DNA of 64,000 nucleotides from Mesorhizobium huakuii (GTDB taxonomy: Bacteria; Pseudomonadota; Alphaproteobacteria; Rhizobiales; Rhizobiaceae): assembly GCF_030160235.1 (NCBI RefSeq), contig NZ_BSNY01000010.1:124001-188000 (forward strand), given 5' to 3'. The notes beneath the pieces were generated by a model. The model was not told where the DNA came from and made no database searches. It saw only the letters and a program-made list of their open reading frames with translations. Position 1 is the first letter of the stretch. Each line of letters starts with the position of its first letter. The translations under genes and the position numbers were made by a program. This document shows positions 1 to 10,978 of the stretch, in pieces.

Positions 1-304
1 CGTCGAGAACGGCGCCGGAGACAAGCTGCGCCAGCACCTGGTTGTCGATGCCGAGCGCCTTTGCCTGTTCGTGGGTGAGGCGCTGACCGAACTGCTGCGA
101 CATGACGGCGAGCTGGCGATCATAGGCGAGCCGGTATTCGTTGATCGATACCTTGGTGCCACCCGCTATTATCACCGAATCGTGGCCGGCAAAGCCGCCC
201 ATAAGCCGCCCGGAGATGCCCCAGGCGGCGAAACTGACCACCAGCAGCGAAAGCAATGTCTTCGCGACCCATGTACCCGCCGCGCTTCTCAATATACCAA
301 GCAT
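1..304 (-). CDS. ppiD: Peptidyl-prolyl isomerase/chaperone PpiD, N-terminal part (runs off window)
   Basis: Only the first 101 codons are visible; the gene continues beyond base 1. The start is ATG at 304, preceded by GGAAG. Residues about 13-31 form one hydrophobic segment (WVAKTLLSLLVVSFAAWGI) that would anchor the protein in the inner membrane with the rest in the periplasm. Residues 45-100 (VSINEYRLAYDRQL, LGIDNQVLAQLVSGAVLD) match the SurA/PpiD N-terminal chaperone region. PpiD assists folding of exported proteins near SecYEG, which fits secG lying close by. It is divergent from tpiA. The family call is strong, but the isomerase domain lies outside the window. Confidence 0.85.
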   Translation of the reverse strand, partial: MLGILRSAAGTWVAKTLLSLLVVSFAAWGISGRLMGGFAGHDSVIIAGGTKVSINEYRLAYDRQLAVMSQQFGQRLTHEQAKALGIDNQVLAQLVSGAVLD

Positions 305-447
305 CGTTACTTCCGATTTATGCGCATTTTCGCATGCGCCGAGTCTGAAACAAGCGCAATAGCGCCCTTCCGGTCCACTGTCGATTGCTTTGTGGCCTGA
401 TTTTGGTAGTGAGGGCCAGAGCCTGATATTGCCCGGAGAAGCAGACC

Positions 448-1218
448 ATGACGCCAGGAATTCGCCCGCTTGTCGCCGGCAACTGGAAAATGAACGGCAC
501 CAGCGCTTCGCTGAACGAGCTCAGGATGATCGGCAACGGCTTCATGAGCGGGCTCGACGCGGAGACCGAGGCCCTGGTCTGCGTTCCCGCCACGCTGCTC
601 TCCCATGCAGCGGAGATTCTGTCGCGCACGCCGGTCCATGCCGGTGGCGAGGATTGCCACACCAAGGAAAGCGGCGCCTACACCGGCTGCATCTCGGCGG
701 AGATGCTGAAGGATGCCGGGGCGAGCCATGTCATTGTCGGCCATTCCGAATGCCGCGAACAACGCGGCGAGGACGATGCGACGGTCCAGGCCAAGGCCGC
801 CGCCGCGTGGCGTGCCGGGCTCGTGGCCATCATTTGCATCGGCGAGACGCAGCAACAGCGTGAAGCCGGCGCCACGCTCGACGTGCTGTCGCGCCAGGTC
901 GCCGGCTCGGTGCCGCCCAGCGCCACGCCGTCCAACACCGTCATTGCCTACGAGCCGGTATGGGCGATCGGCACCGGCCTGACGCCGACCGCCGCCGACG
1001 TGGCCGAAGCGCATGCGCATATCCGCGAAAAGCTCTCGGAGAAACTCGGTGCCCCTGCCGCCAAGATGCGCATTCTCTACGGTGGCTCGGTCAAGCCGTC
1101 CAACGCGGTGGAGCTGCTGGGCGTCAGGAATGTCGATGGTGCGCTGGTTGGCGGCGCCAGCCTGAAGGCGGCCGATTTCCTCGGCATCGCCGAGGCCTAT
1201 CGCAGCATTTCAGCCTAG
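448..1218 (+). CDS. tpiA: Triosephosphate isomerase
   Basis: Interconverts dihydroxyacetone phosphate and glyceraldehyde 3-phosphate in glycolysis and gluconeogenesis; cytosolic TIM barrel. At 256 residues it has the usual length. All catalytic motifs are present: NWKMNG with Lys14, GHSE with His99, and [11 protein letters not shown] with Glu169, followed by the phosphate-binding YGGSV near residue 211. The ATG at 448 follows GGAGAAG with good spacing. It lies between ppiD (divergent) and secG (same strand), an order often seen in rhizobia. Nothing unusual. Confidence 0.98.
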   Translation: MTPGIRPLVAGNWKMNGTSASLNELRMIGNGFMSGLDAETEALVCVPATLLSHAAEILSRTPVHAGGEDCHTKESGAYTGCISAEMLKDAGASHVIVGHSECREQRGEDDATVQAKAAAAWRAGLVAIICIGETQQQREAGATLDVLSRQVAGSVPPSATPSNTVIAYEPVWAIGTGLTPTAADVAEAHAHIREKLSEKLGAPAAKMRILYGGSVKPSNAVELLGVRNVDGALVGGASLKAADFLGIAEAYRSISA

Positions 1219-1385
1219 GATTCACGACGAAAGACGGGGCTCATCCCGTCCAAATTCGTTGCAAAGGGCGCGTTGCTTCCCATATTCCGGCCACGGGCTT
1301 GGAAATGCCGTGAAAGCATTGTATTGAGCCGCCTCCAATTCACCGGTCGTGTCCGCGGCCGGGCAAGGCCTTGCCAGGATAAACT

Positions 1386-1856
1386 ATGCAAACCGTACTG
1401 ATCGTCATCCATCTCATGGTCGTGCTCGCCCTCGTCGGCGTGGTACTGCTGCAACGCTCCGAAGGCGGCGGCCTTGGCATTGGTGGCGGATCGGGCTTCA
1501 TGACGGCGCGCGGCGCCGCCAACGCGTTGACCCGGGCAACGGCGATCCTGGCGGCGGCTTTCTTCGTCACGTCGCTGACCTTGTCGATCATTGCCCGCTA
1601 CGGCGAAAAGCCGATCGACATTCTCGATCGCGTCCCCGCGACGTCGGACGGCGCCGGCAAGGGCGTGCTCAACCAGTTGCCTGGCACGACGACCCCGGCA
1701 CCCGCCGGCAGCACCACCCCGACACCGCCGTCGGGCAACGGCGCAGCGCCTGCGCCGGCAACTCCGGCCACGGCGCCCGCCTCTGGTGCGACGCCTCCGG
1801 CAAGCAACGGCACCACCAAGACGGCACCCGCGGCACCGCAGGTTCCGAACCAGTAA
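1386..1856 (+). CDS. secG: Preprotein translocase subunit SecG
   Basis: Small integral membrane subunit of the SecYEG channel. Two membrane segments are visible: residues 2-22 (QTVLIVIHLMVVLALVGVVL) and about 50-70 (ATAILAAAFFVTSLTLSII). The conserved LLQRSEGGGLG and GGSGFMTARG stretch lies between them. Residues from about 85 onward are a long Pro/Ala/Thr-rich tail, typical of alphaproteobacterial SecG and making the protein (156 residues) longer than the enterobacterial one. It follows tpiA by about 170 bases. Confidence 0.95.
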   Translation: MQTVLIVIHLMVVLALVGVVLLQRSEGGGLGIGGGSGFMTARGAANALTRATAILAAAFFVTSLTLSIIARYGEKPIDILDRVPATSDGAGKGVLNQLPGTTTPAPAGSTTPTPPSGNGAAPAPATPATAPASGATPPASNGTTKTAPAAPQVPNQ

Positions 1857-2067
1857 CCTCCATCCGGTCCAACCGCGACCTGTGATCGTTTGAACACAGT
1901 CGCGGCAAATGCTGCGCGATCACGAAGATTCAACGGGCAGCAGCGCGGTCTCGCGCTTGAGGCATCCGCGCTTATTCGACTATAGATTGCGCGCGGCATT
2001 TTCGGTGTCCTTGGGGGACGCCGGGCGACGCCGTGGGCAACAAGCATTGAACGATCGGATCTTCGCC

Positions 2068-3192
2068 ATGCAGCTTCGCAGCTTCATTTTCCTGGGACTT
2101 TGCGCCGTACTCGGCCTGAGTTCCGCGGCTTTCGCCGGCGTGCCGGCCAATTTGGCCGCCAATCAATCGGTCGACAAAACCGACGCCATCCACGTCGCAG
2201 TCAAGAGCGATGCGGCGCAGTTGAGGCTTCTCAAGAAGAAGAAAAACCCGACACCGGACGATCTCGCCCAGATCAAGAAGATCGAGGCCAAGATCGTTGC
2301 CGACAAGGAAGACGCCAAGGCCAAGGCTCTCGAAGCCAGGAAGCTGGCGATGCGCGAAGCGGCCAAGGCCAAAGCCGACGCCGAGCGGCAGGCCTTCCTG
2401 GCCAAGAAAGGCCAGAGCGCTTCCGCGGCAACCGAAGTGGCTGACGCCAAGCCGGCCAAGAAGACCACCAAGGTCATCGAGCCTGTTGAACCGATCACAC
2501 CCATCCAGTCGGCCGAGCCGCTTCCGGCAGAAGCGATGAATGTCGCGATGACAGGCAACAATGGTGAGCTGCGCAGCGAAGTCATCGGCCAGAAGCAGCC
2601 AACCGGCGGCCTGTTCGCCGGCCTGTTCGGCGGCACTTCGTCCGGGTCGTCGATCAGCTATCTGCCCGAGACGCGGGCTCTCGACCAGGCTCTCGCCAAG
2701 AGGGACGCCAAGAAGCCGTTCAAGGTGAAGCCGGAATTCGTGCCGCAGGATGTGGAATTCACCGGCTATGAGCCGGGCACCATCGTCATCGACACCAGCG
2801 CGCGCCGGCTCTATCTCGTCGAATCGTTTTCGACCGCGCGTCGCTACGCGATCGCTGTCGGCCGTGAAGGCCTGCAGTTCAAGGGCACGGTCGCGGTCGG
2901 CGACAAGCAGGAATGGCCGCGCTGGATCCCGACGCTCGACATGCAGAAGCGCGAGCCCAAGCATTACGGCCAGTACAAGGACGGCATGCCCGGCGGCGGC
3001 CAGAACCCGCTCGGCGCCCGCGCCATCTACCTCTATGACGGCAAGAAGGACACGCATCTGCGCATCCACGGCACCATCGCGCCGCAGTCGATCGGAACCA
3101 GCGCCTCCAATGGCTGCTTCCGCATGATCAACGAGCACGTCATGGATCTCTACAGCCGCGTCAGGGTCGGCACCAAAGTCGTCATCATCTGA
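2068..3192 (+). CDS. L,D-transpeptidase (YkuD family) with coiled region
   Basis: A 374-residue exported protein. The start is placed at ATG 2068 because it begins a clear signal peptide (MQLRSFIFLGLCAVLGLSSA, cleaved near AFA); an in-frame start 159 bases upstream would bury it. Residues about 45-130 are Lys/Ala/Glu-rich and probably helical. The C-terminal third is a YkuD catalytic domain with HGT (His334) and SNGCFRM (Cys350 as nucleophile). Such enzymes make 3-3 peptidoglycan cross-links or attach proteins to the wall in the periplasm. A strong terminator follows directly. Confidence 0.92.
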   Translation: MQLRSFIFLGLCAVLGLSSAAFAGVPANLAANQSVDKTDAIHVAVKSDAAQLRLLKKKKNPTPDDLAQIKKIEAKIVADKEDAKAKALEARKLAMREAAKAKADAERQAFLAKKGQSASAATEVADAKPAKKTTKVIEPVEPITPIQSAEPLPAEAMNVAMTGNNGELRSEVIGQKQPTGGLFAGLFGGTSSGSSISYLPETRALDQALAKRDAKKPFKVKPEFVPQDVEFTGYEPGTIVIDTSARRLYLVESFSTARRYAIAVGREGLQFKGTVAVGDKQEWPRWIPTLDMQKREPKHYGQYKDGMPGGGQNPLGARAIYLYDGKKDTHLRIHGTIAPQSIGTSASNGCFRMINEHVMDLYSRVRVGTKVVII

Positions 3193-3211
3193 CGGTTCCA
3201 TCATCCTGCCG

Positions 3212-3238
3212 AAAGGGCCGGCTCAGCCGGCCCTTTTG
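3212..3238 (+). terminator. Rho-independent terminator after the L,D-transpeptidase gene
   Basis: A perfect 11-base stem, AAAGGGCCGGC / GCCGGCCCTTT, with loop TCA, ends in a short T run 20 bases after the stop codon. Confidence 0.85.
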
Positions 3239-3250
3239 TTTTGCCTCGCT

Positions 3251-3378
3251 CACGACCAAGCCTGTCCGGTCGTGATCCATGGACAAACGGAAACCGTTTG
3301 TCCGAGAAAACCGGGTTCCACTCTTCGGGATCATGGTCCGACGCCTTCTTGGGAAAAAACCTTCGCGGTGGTTTTTTC
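3251..3378. repeat. Palindromic interspersed repeat upstream of pyrG
   Basis: Three nested inverted repeats sit side by side: CACGACC/GGTCGTG (3251-3257 with 3268-3274), GGACAAACGG-AAA-CCGTTTGTCC (3281-3303) and GAAAAAACC/GGTTTTTTC (3353-3361 with 3370-3378). Between them the minus strand reads ATGATCCCGAAGAGTGGAAC, a motif that recurs in rhizobial intergenic palindromic elements. Assignment to that family is from memory of the motif. It may also act as a terminator or RNA-processing site ahead of pyrG. Confidence 0.6.
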
Positions 3379-3406
3379 TCTGGCGGAATCAATCCAGCCG
3401 CGTTAA

Positions 3407-5047
<1,641 letters not shown>

Positions 5048-5070
5048 GCATCCGCCAGGCGGAGCCTCTC

Positions 5071-5616
5071 ATGCAGACCTATGTCGCGCTCCTCTACAGC
5101 ATCATCCTGGGCGAGGGGCGCCGGGTCGTCATGACGGACCTCAAGGCGATGGCGGAAGGCCTCGGCTTAAAGAATGTTCGCACCTTGGTGGCGACCGGCA
5201 ACCTCGTCTTCGAAGCGCGGACGACCGATGTCGGCAAGCTGGAACAGCGGCTGGAAACGGCCTTCGAAAAAACTTTCGGCCGCCATGTCCACATCATCGT
5301 GCGCACTGCCGAGGAATGGCTGAAACTTGCCGCCGGCAATCCGTTTCCGGCCGATTCGGCTGAGGCAGGTGACCAGGTGGCTGTGCGGGTGATGCGCAAA
5401 CCGGCTGCTGTTGAGGTCGTCGCGGCGCTGCAAGCCCATGCCGCCGAGGACGAGAAGGTGCTCCTGATCGGCGGCGACATATGGCTTGTGTTTTCGCGCG
5501 AACGGCCAAGCTCGCGGCTGCTTGCGGCCGCCAATCACAAGCGCCTGGGCATAGGCACGTCGCGCAACTGGAACACGGTGCGCAAGTTGGCGGAGATGGT
5601 AGGCAGTAGGCAGTAG
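5071..5616 (+). CDS. DUF1697 domain protein
   Basis: 181 residues. The motifs near the start (YVALLYSIILGEGRRVVMTDL, LGLKNVRTLVATGNLVF) and later RTAEEWLKLAAGNPFP are the signature of DUF1697, a small alpha/beta family of unknown function widespread in bacteria. It starts 23 bases after pyrG, so may be co-transcribed. The last five codons and the stop are built from the GTAGGCA direct repeat at this position, suggesting the original C-terminus was replaced by, or ends inside, that repeat. Confidence 0.85.
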   Translation: MQTYVALLYSIILGEGRRVVMTDLKAMAEGLGLKNVRTLVATGNLVFEARTTDVGKLEQRLETAFEKTFGRHVHIIVRTAEEWLKLAAGNPFPADSAEAGDQVAVRVMRKPAAVEVVAALQAHAAEDEKVLLIGGDIWLVFSRERPSSRLLAAANHKRLGIGTSRNWNTVRKLAEMVGSRQ

Positions 5617-5666
5617 GCAGTAGGGAAGCAGTTCTCTATTCCCTAACCCCTACCGCCTACTGCCTC
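5599..5666. repeat. AGTAGGC direct repeats forming a hairpin between convergent genes
   Basis: Several GTAGGCA units lie in tandem at 5599-5622. An opposing copy closes a hairpin: AGGCAGTAGGC (5601-5611) pairs with GCCTACTGCCT (5655-5665), and an inner stem TAGGGAA (5621-5627) pairs with TTCCCTA (5639-5645). It sits between two genes that face each other and could stop transcription from both sides. Confidence 0.7.
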
Positions 5667-5669
5667 ATT

Positions 5670-7127
5670 TCAAGCCTTTGCCGTCTTGGCGCCCGCACCC
5701 ACGGCGGCGGTGCGCAGCACATAGTAGATGATGCCGGCAATCGCTACGCCGAAGAACCAGCCATAGACGCCCCACCAGGACGGCAGCCAGTTGGTGAAGT
5801 TCGGCAATATCGACGAGAAGACAGCGCCTATGCCGGCGGCGGTGAAGGCATTGACGTGCCAGCCGCCCTGGAAGCGGAACTCGCCGTCCTCGCGATACAG
5901 TGCCTCGACGTCGACCTCGCCTTTGCGGATCAGGTAATAGTCGACCATCATCACGCCGAAGATCGGTCCCATCGTCGCGCCGATGATGCCGACGAAATGC
6001 GCGGCGCTGCCTTCCCACGGTGCGAAGGGGTAGAGCACAAGTGCGATAAGCGCGGCGATGTAGCCGCCCTTCTTGAAGTCGATCTGACGCGGGAAGACGT
6101 TGGAGAAGTCGAAGGCCGGCGAGACGAAGTTGGCGACGACGTTGATGCCGAGCGTGGCAACCGCGAAGGTCAGGGCGGCGAGCGCGGCCAGGAACCAGCT
6201 GTCGAACTTGGCCGAGATCTGGTCGGGGTGCAGCAGCACTTCGTGGTAGACATCATAGGCGGCAATGGTGGTGACGCCGGCGACCAGCGAGAACAGGATC
6301 AAATTGACCGGCAGGCCCCAGATATTGCCCTTGCGCAGCGCGGCCTTGTCCGGGGCGTAGCGGGCGAAGTCGCAGAAATTGAGATAGAGCGCCGAGAAAT
6401 AGGTCACCCAGATCGCCGCGACCCCGAAGAGCGCCGTCCACGATCCGGGATCGCCCGGGATGCCGGCATCGGCGGTCTTTTCGCGCAGCACGTCCATCGG
6501 GATGTCGCTGGTAAAGGCGAAGCTCCCCGATTTGACGCAGAGATAGATGGCCAGGAGCAGCATCATCACCCAGACGGCGGGGCCCGCCCAATCCTGGAAG
6601 CGGCGCACCGTTTCCATGCCCTTCTGGATGATCAGCAACTGCAACGCCCAGATGATGACGAAGCAGATCACCTCCAGCGTGGAATGGCCGAGAAGATGCG
6701 AGGTCTTGTTGAATTCGTCGAACCATTGCAGGCGAGTGAGCAATGCCACGATGGCGCCGGAGGCCGCGGCGGTCTGCGCGCCGTACCAGAAGCAGGCGAC
6801 GATGGCGCGCACCAGTGCCGGGATGTTGGCGCCCCAGATGCCGAAGGAGGCGCGGGCAAGCACGGGGTAGGGCACGCCGGTCTTCACGCCGGCGTAGCCG
6901 ACCATGTTCATCAGCGCGTAGATGATCAGCGAGCCGATGCCGATGGCGATGATGAAATTGACGAAGCCGCCGCAGAACAGGAACAGGCTGGCGGCGAGAT
7001 AGTAGCCCCACAGGCTGTGGACGTCCGATGTCCAGACGTTGAAGATCGAGAACGGTCCCCAGTTCCGAACTTTGGCCGGAGCGAGATCCTCGTTGTACAG
7101 GTCAGGCGATGCGCCTTGTATGGTCAC
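5670..7127 (-). CDS. NCS1 family nucleobase:cation symporter
   Basis: A roughly 485-residue membrane transporter with about twelve hydrophobic segments. The N-terminal NEDLAPAKVRNWGPFSIF and WTSDVHSLWGYY stretches, and the later YPVLARASFGIWGANIPAL, are typical of NCS1 permeases for cytosine, uracil, allantoin, hydantoins or similar compounds. The substrate cannot be told from sequence. I place the start at GTG 7127, which follows GGGGAGGACATTGCA; an in-frame GTG nine codons upstream would read through that ribosome site. No salvage enzyme gene is adjacent. Confidence 0.9.
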   Translation of the reverse strand: MTIQGASPDLYNEDLAPAKVRNWGPFSIFNVWTSDVHSLWGYYLAASLFLFCGGFVNFIIAIGIGSLIIYALMNMVGYAGVKTGVPYPVLARASFGIWGANIPALVRAIVACFWYGAQTAAASGAIVALLTRLQWFDEFNKTSHLLGHSTLEVICFVIIWALQLLIIQKGMETVRRFQDWAGPAVWVMMLLLAIYLCVKSGSFAFTSDIPMDVLREKTADAGIPGDPGSWTALFGVAAIWVTYFSALYLNFCDFARYAPDKAALRKGNIWGLPVNLILFSLVAGVTTIAAYDVYHEVLLHPDQISAKFDSWFLAALAALTFAVATLGINVVANFVSPAFDFSNVFPRQIDFKKGGYIAALIALVLYPFAPWEGSAAHFVGIIGATMGPIFGVMMVDYYLIRKGEVDVEALYREDGEFRFQGGWHVNAFTAAGIGAVFSSILPNFTNWLPSWWGVYGWFFGVAIAGIIYYVLRTAAVGAGAKTAKA

Positions 7128-7331
7128 TGCAATGTCCTCCCCTTGATTGGCCACGCGCCTCCACGCGATGGCCGTGCAGGTTAAGCCTGACGCTGGGGAA
7201 CCGGCAACCGATCCATTTGCCGGCTTTGGCCTTAAAGATATTCAATGCGAACCGCGATTATCGAGGGGGCGCAATGGTGGGCCGCGGTTGAATAGCAACG
7301 GTTCAGGTGATTCGAATCCGGGCTTCTTCGC

Positions 7332-8234
7332 CTAAGCGATAGCCATGACCCGCTTGTGGTCCTCGACTTCCGACAGCAGCCAGTCCTGAAACAGGCCGGT
7401 TCCCGGCTTGTTGCCGATGCTGCGGCGCTGATGCAGATAGATGCCGGCCGGATAGGTATGGCGGGCCTGGAACGGCGCGACAAGTTTGCCTTGCTGCAGA
7501 AAATCCTGCGCCATCATCGTGTCGGCAAGCGCTATTCCGGCGCCATTGATCGTCTCGCGCATGATGAGCGTGCAGTCATCCAGCGTCGTGCTGGATTTCG
7601 GCGTCGTGTCCAGAACACCTTCCTGCTCGAGCCACCGCTTCCATCTCATGCTCTCGCATTCATGGATCAGATGATGGTTGACCAGATCGGCGGGCGATCG
7701 CAGCGGCACAGGCCCATCGAGCAGTGAGGGCGCGCAGACCGGCGTCAGAACCAGCGGGATCAAAAGCGTCAAGGCCGGGCCGGCCTTGTAGACGAACTCG
7801 TCGACAATGGCCAAGTCGAAGTTGGCGCGCTTGCCTGATGTCGAGATCTCCAGTTCCACGGCTGGATGCAGCCGGCGAAAATTCGGCAAACGGTCCGCCA
7901 ACCAAAGGTTCAGGACCGCAGGAACGCACAAGACCCGGACACGTTGGGTCCTGCCGTGGCTCGGGCTGTTGGCAATGCTGACGTCGTCGGTGGCGCGCCA
8001 GATGGCCTCGAACGCCTCCGAGAGGCTGCGCGCATAGTAGGAGCCCCGAATAGTCGGTGTTATCTGGCGAAAGCCCCGCTCGAACAGATCCTGGCCGAGA
8101 TTCTTTTCAAGCGCGCGGATGTGACGGCTCACGGCGGAGGGTGTGAGGTGCAATTCCTCGGCTGCATCCTTGACGCTGCCGAGACGTGCGGCGGCTTCGA
8201 AAGCGCGCATGCCATTGAGTGAGGGTAAGGCCAT
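7332..8234 (-). CDS. LysR-type transcriptional regulator (GcvA-like)
   Basis: 300 residues. Residues 1-65 form a winged helix-turn-helix (SLNGMRAFEAAARLGSVKD, then HLTPSAVSRHIRALE); the remainder is a LysR effector-binding domain. The sequence resembles the GcvA subgroup. The ATG at 8234 starts the usual MALPSLNGMRAF; the frame stays open upstream but without similarity. It is divergent from the aminopeptidase/peptide-ABC gene cluster across a 256-base gap, the classic arrangement for a LysR regulator of the facing operon. The effector is unknown. Confidence 0.92.
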   Translation of the reverse strand: MALPSLNGMRAFEAAARLGSVKDAAEELHLTPSAVSRHIRALEKNLGQDLFERGFRQITPTIRGSYYARSLSEAFEAIWRATDDVSIANSPSHGRTQRVRVLCVPAVLNLWLADRLPNFRRLHPAVELEISTSGKRANFDLAIVDEFVYKAGPALTLLIPLVLTPVCAPSLLDGPVPLRSPADLVNHHLIHECESMRWKRWLEQEGVLDTTPKSSTTLDDCTLIMRETINGAGIALADTMMAQDFLQQGKLVAPFQARHTYPAGIYLHQRRSIGNKPGTGLFQDWLLSEVEDHKRVMAIA

Positions 8235-8490
8235 TGACCGATCATGAATTGTCAGTTGAGTTTTTGTCAATCGACTTGGGTAAAATTGGCGTTTGATCGC
8301 CTGGCCCGTTCGGGGATACCCAAAAGGCAAGAGCGACCAAGTCGCCATCAGAAAACGATTATTTGGGGCCTCCGGCACCATTTCTCCAACGGCAGAAACC
8401 CGCAACGGGGCTTCCGCCATTGGCGGGCGAAGCTTTGCGCACACGCTGCGCCGAGGCCGGAGTCATCAGCACATGGGAGACTGCCAGCCT

Positions 8491-9999
8491 ATGCCTCAAT
8501 CGCCAGTGCCGGTCTTTGAAACGGCGGACGGGATTTCCGCGGAAACCTCCGTCGTCGTGATCTTGCAGACTGCTCGGCCAAGCTTTGGCCCCCGAGCGGC
8601 GGCACTGGACGCTGAGATGAGCGGAATCCTGTCGCGTGCCTGCTCCGACCCGGCCGCCTTGACCGAATCCGGCACCTGCATCGATCTCATCGCGCCGCAG
8701 GGCGTATCGGCCCGGCGCGTGATTGTCCTGGCTCTGGGCAAAGCCGAAGCCGTCAGCACCCTGTCCCTGGCGCGCGCCGGCGGTTTGCTTGCCGCGCATC
8801 TGGAAGGCAAGTGCGAATGCGCGGCGACGCTTGTCCTCGACCCCATTGACGGCATCGACCTGCCCGCAGCCGAAATCCTGGCGCGTGTCGCGCTGGGTAT
8901 GCGGCTGCGGCGCTATCGTTTCGACATGCGCAATCGGCGCCAGGGCGCGGGAGCGGACCGGACGTTGCGGGTCCGACTGGTCGGAGCCAGCAACGCGGAC
9001 CTGACCCCGGCGCTGGCGCGGATCAATGCCATCGCGGACGGTGTCGAATATGCGCGCACACTGGTCAACCTGCCGCCGAACCATCTGCATCCTGACAATT
9101 TCCACGATCATCTGGAGCCGCTGCGCGAAGCCGGCATCGATGTCGAGATACTCGATGCGCCGCGGCTGCAGGAACTCGGCATGAACGCGATCCTGGCCGT
9201 GGGCTCCGGGTCGGTGCGGCCGCCGCGCGTCGCGGTGCTGCGCTATCGCGGCAAGGGCGCTCCTTCCCAGCCGATGGCTTTCGTCGGCAAGGGCGTGTGC
9301 TTTGACTCCGGTGGCCTGTGCATCAAACGCGGCGAGCAGATGTTCGACATGAAGGCCGATATGGGCGGCGCGGCCGCCGTGGTCGGCCTGCTGATCGCGC
9401 TTGCCCGGCAAGGCAGCCCGGTGCATGCCGTCGGCATCCTGGGCATTGCCGAGAACATGCCGTCCGGCACCGCGCTCAAGCCGCGCGACATCATCACCAC
9501 GGCGTCGGGACAGACCGTCGAGGTGTTCGACACGGACGCGGAAGGCCGCCTGATCCTGGCCGATTGCCTCTACTATTCCGCCTCGCGCTTCAACCCCTCG
9601 GTGATCGTCGATCTGGCGACGCTGACCTATTCGGTGATGCGCGGCCTGGGATCGGTCTTTGCCGGTCTCTTCAGCACCGACGATGAGATCGCGTCGCAGA
9701 TGATCGCCGCGGGGGAAACGGTTGGCGAGCGGTTCTGGCAACTGCCGCTCGACAAAGCCTATGACGAGGGCCTGCAATCGCCGTTCGCGGATCTGCGGCA
9801 TCACGCCAAGGATATGGAGGATGGCGACGCGCCGTACGCGGCGGCGTTTCTGCGCCATTTCACCGAGGATCGTCCCTGGGTGCATCTCGACATCGCCGGC
9901 AAGGAAATGGCCGACGCGGATCGGCCGCTCGGCCGCGAAGGCGCCACGGCGTTCGGCGTGCAGATGCTGGAAGAGTGGGTGCAGGCCAGGGTGAACTAG
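8491..9999 (+). CDS. pepA: Leucyl aminopeptidase (M17 family)
   Basis: A cytosolic dimetal aminopeptidase releasing N-terminal residues from short peptides. The C-terminal catalytic domain shows metal and active-site motifs: [15 protein letters not shown] (Lys267), [10 protein letters not shown], and [10 protein letters not shown] (about 345-354). The 502 residues fit the family. The start is taken as ATG 8491, ten bases after GGGAGA; the frame is open about 200 bases further upstream but that part is unlike the family. It is the first gene of the cluster read away from the LysR-type gene, so probably processes peptides brought in by the ABC system behind it. Confidence 0.93.
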   Translation: MPQSPVPVFETADGISAETSVVVILQTARPSFGPRAAALDAEMSGILSRACSDPAALTESGTCIDLIAPQGVSARRVIVLALGKAEAVSTLSLARAGGLLAAHLEGKCECAATLVLDPIDGIDLPAAEILARVALGMRLRRYRFDMRNRRQGAGADRTLRVRLVGASNADLTPALARINAIADGVEYARTLVNLPPNHLHPDNFHDHLEPLREAGIDVEILDAPRLQELGMNAILAVGSGSVRPPRVAVLRYRGKGAPSQPMAFVGKGVCFDSGGLCIKRGEQMFDMKADMGGAAAVVGLLIALARQGSPVHAVGILGIAENMPSGTALKPRDIITTASGQTVEVFDTDAEGRLILADCLYYSASRFNPSVIVDLATLTYSVMRGLGSVFAGLFSTDDEIASQMIAAGETVGERFWQLPLDKAYDEGLQSPFADLRHHAKDMEDGDAPYAAAFLRHFTEDRPWVHLDIAGKEMADADRPLGREGATAFGVQMLEEWVQARVN

Positions 10000-10054
10000 G
10001 CGCCTGTGGTTGGGGACAGAAACGAGATGCGTTCAAACGGTATGGGAAATCGGA

Positions 10055-10960
10055 ATGTCGGCTGAGATCATTGGCAGGGAAGGGCGGGCCGCCTTCGGCG
10101 GCTACGAGACCTGGTATCGCATCTCAGGCGACCTCAATGCCGACAAGGCCCCGGTGGTGATCCTGCATGGCGGGCCGGGCGCCGCCCATAACTACGTCGA
10201 TGCCTATAAGCTTCTCGCCCGACGGGGCCGCGCCGTCATCCACTACGACCAGTTGGGCTGCGGCAATTCCACTTTGCTGCCGGAGAAAGGTGCCGATTTC
10301 TGGACTCCCCGGCTCTTCATCGACGAGCTTGAAAACCTCGTCGATCATCTCGGGATCCGTAGGGGCTTCCACGTGCTCGGCCAGAGCTGGGGTGGCATGC
10401 TGGGCGCCGAATACGGGGTGACGCGGCCGAAGGGCCTGAAGTCGCTGACCATCGCCAACTCGCCGGCTTCGATGAAGCTGTGGGTCGAAGAGGCCAACCG
10501 GTTGCGCGCCGACCTGCCTGCGGATGTGCAGGAGACGCTGACCCGGCACGAACAGGCCGGCACGACGGACGATCCCGCCTACCAGGCCGCGACGATGGTG
10601 TTCTACGAGCGGCATGTCTGCCGGGTCGTGCCTTTCCCGCCGGAGGTGACGGAGACCTTCGCCCAGGTCGCGCGCAACCCGACCGTCTATCACCTGATGA
10701 ACGGGCCGAACGAGTTCCATGTCATCGGAACCCTGAAGAACTGGAGCATCGTCGAGCGCCTGCCGGCCGTCGACGTTCCGACGCTGATCATCTCCGGACG
10801 CTATGACGAGGCCACGCCCGCGACCGTGCAGCCCTTCAAGGACGGCATCAAAGGATCGCGCTGGGAGATATTCGAGCATTCCAGCCACATGCCGCATGTC
10901 GAGGAGCAAGAGGCGTGCATGCGGGTGGTGGGAGACTTCCTGGACGACAACGACAACTGA
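10055..10960 (+). CDS. Proline iminopeptidase-like alpha/beta hydrolase (S33)
   Basis: 301 residues with the alpha/beta-hydrolase fold. The oxyanion motif HGGPG starts at residue 38, the nucleophile elbow GQSWGG has Ser111, GRYDEATP carries the probable catalytic Asp, and [10 protein letters not shown] the His. HGGPG plus GQSWGG is the signature of proline iminopeptidases and tricorn-interacting factor F1. The start at ATG 10055 follows GGGAAATCGG. It lies 55 bases after the aminopeptidase and 18 before the transporter's binding-protein gene, supporting a peptide-use operon. Confidence 0.92.
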   Translation: MSAEIIGREGRAAFGGYETWYRISGDLNADKAPVVILHGGPGAAHNYVDAYKLLARRGRAVIHYDQLGCGNSTLLPEKGADFWTPRLFIDELENLVDHLGIRRGFHVLGQSWGGMLGAEYGVTRPKGLKSLTIANSPASMKLWVEEANRLRADLPADVQETLTRHEQAGTTDDPAYQAATMVFYERHVCRVVPFPPEVTETFAQVARNPTVYHLMNGPNEFHVIGTLKNWSIVERLPAVDVPTLIISGRYDEATPATVQPFKDGIKGSRWEIFEHSSHMPHVEEQEACMRVVGDFLDDNDN

Positions 10961-10978
10961 GAAAAGGGGAACCAAGAC

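Noticed and set aside
5856-7184. A 442-codon plus-strand frame
   Set aside because: Antisense shadow of the NCS1 permease, composed of Asp/Arg/Gly/Ala runs with no domain.
7290-7330. TTCGAATCC resembling a tRNA T-loop
   Set aside because: The flanking bases do not form a 5-base stem and no acceptor or anticodon arm can be drawn.
8252-8275. TTGAG...GTCAA near the LysR start as another FNR-type box
   Set aside because: The spacer is seven bases instead of six, so it does not fit the box.
8359-9885. A 508-codon minus-strand frame
   Set aside because: Antisense shadow of the leucyl aminopeptidase, low-complexity composition.
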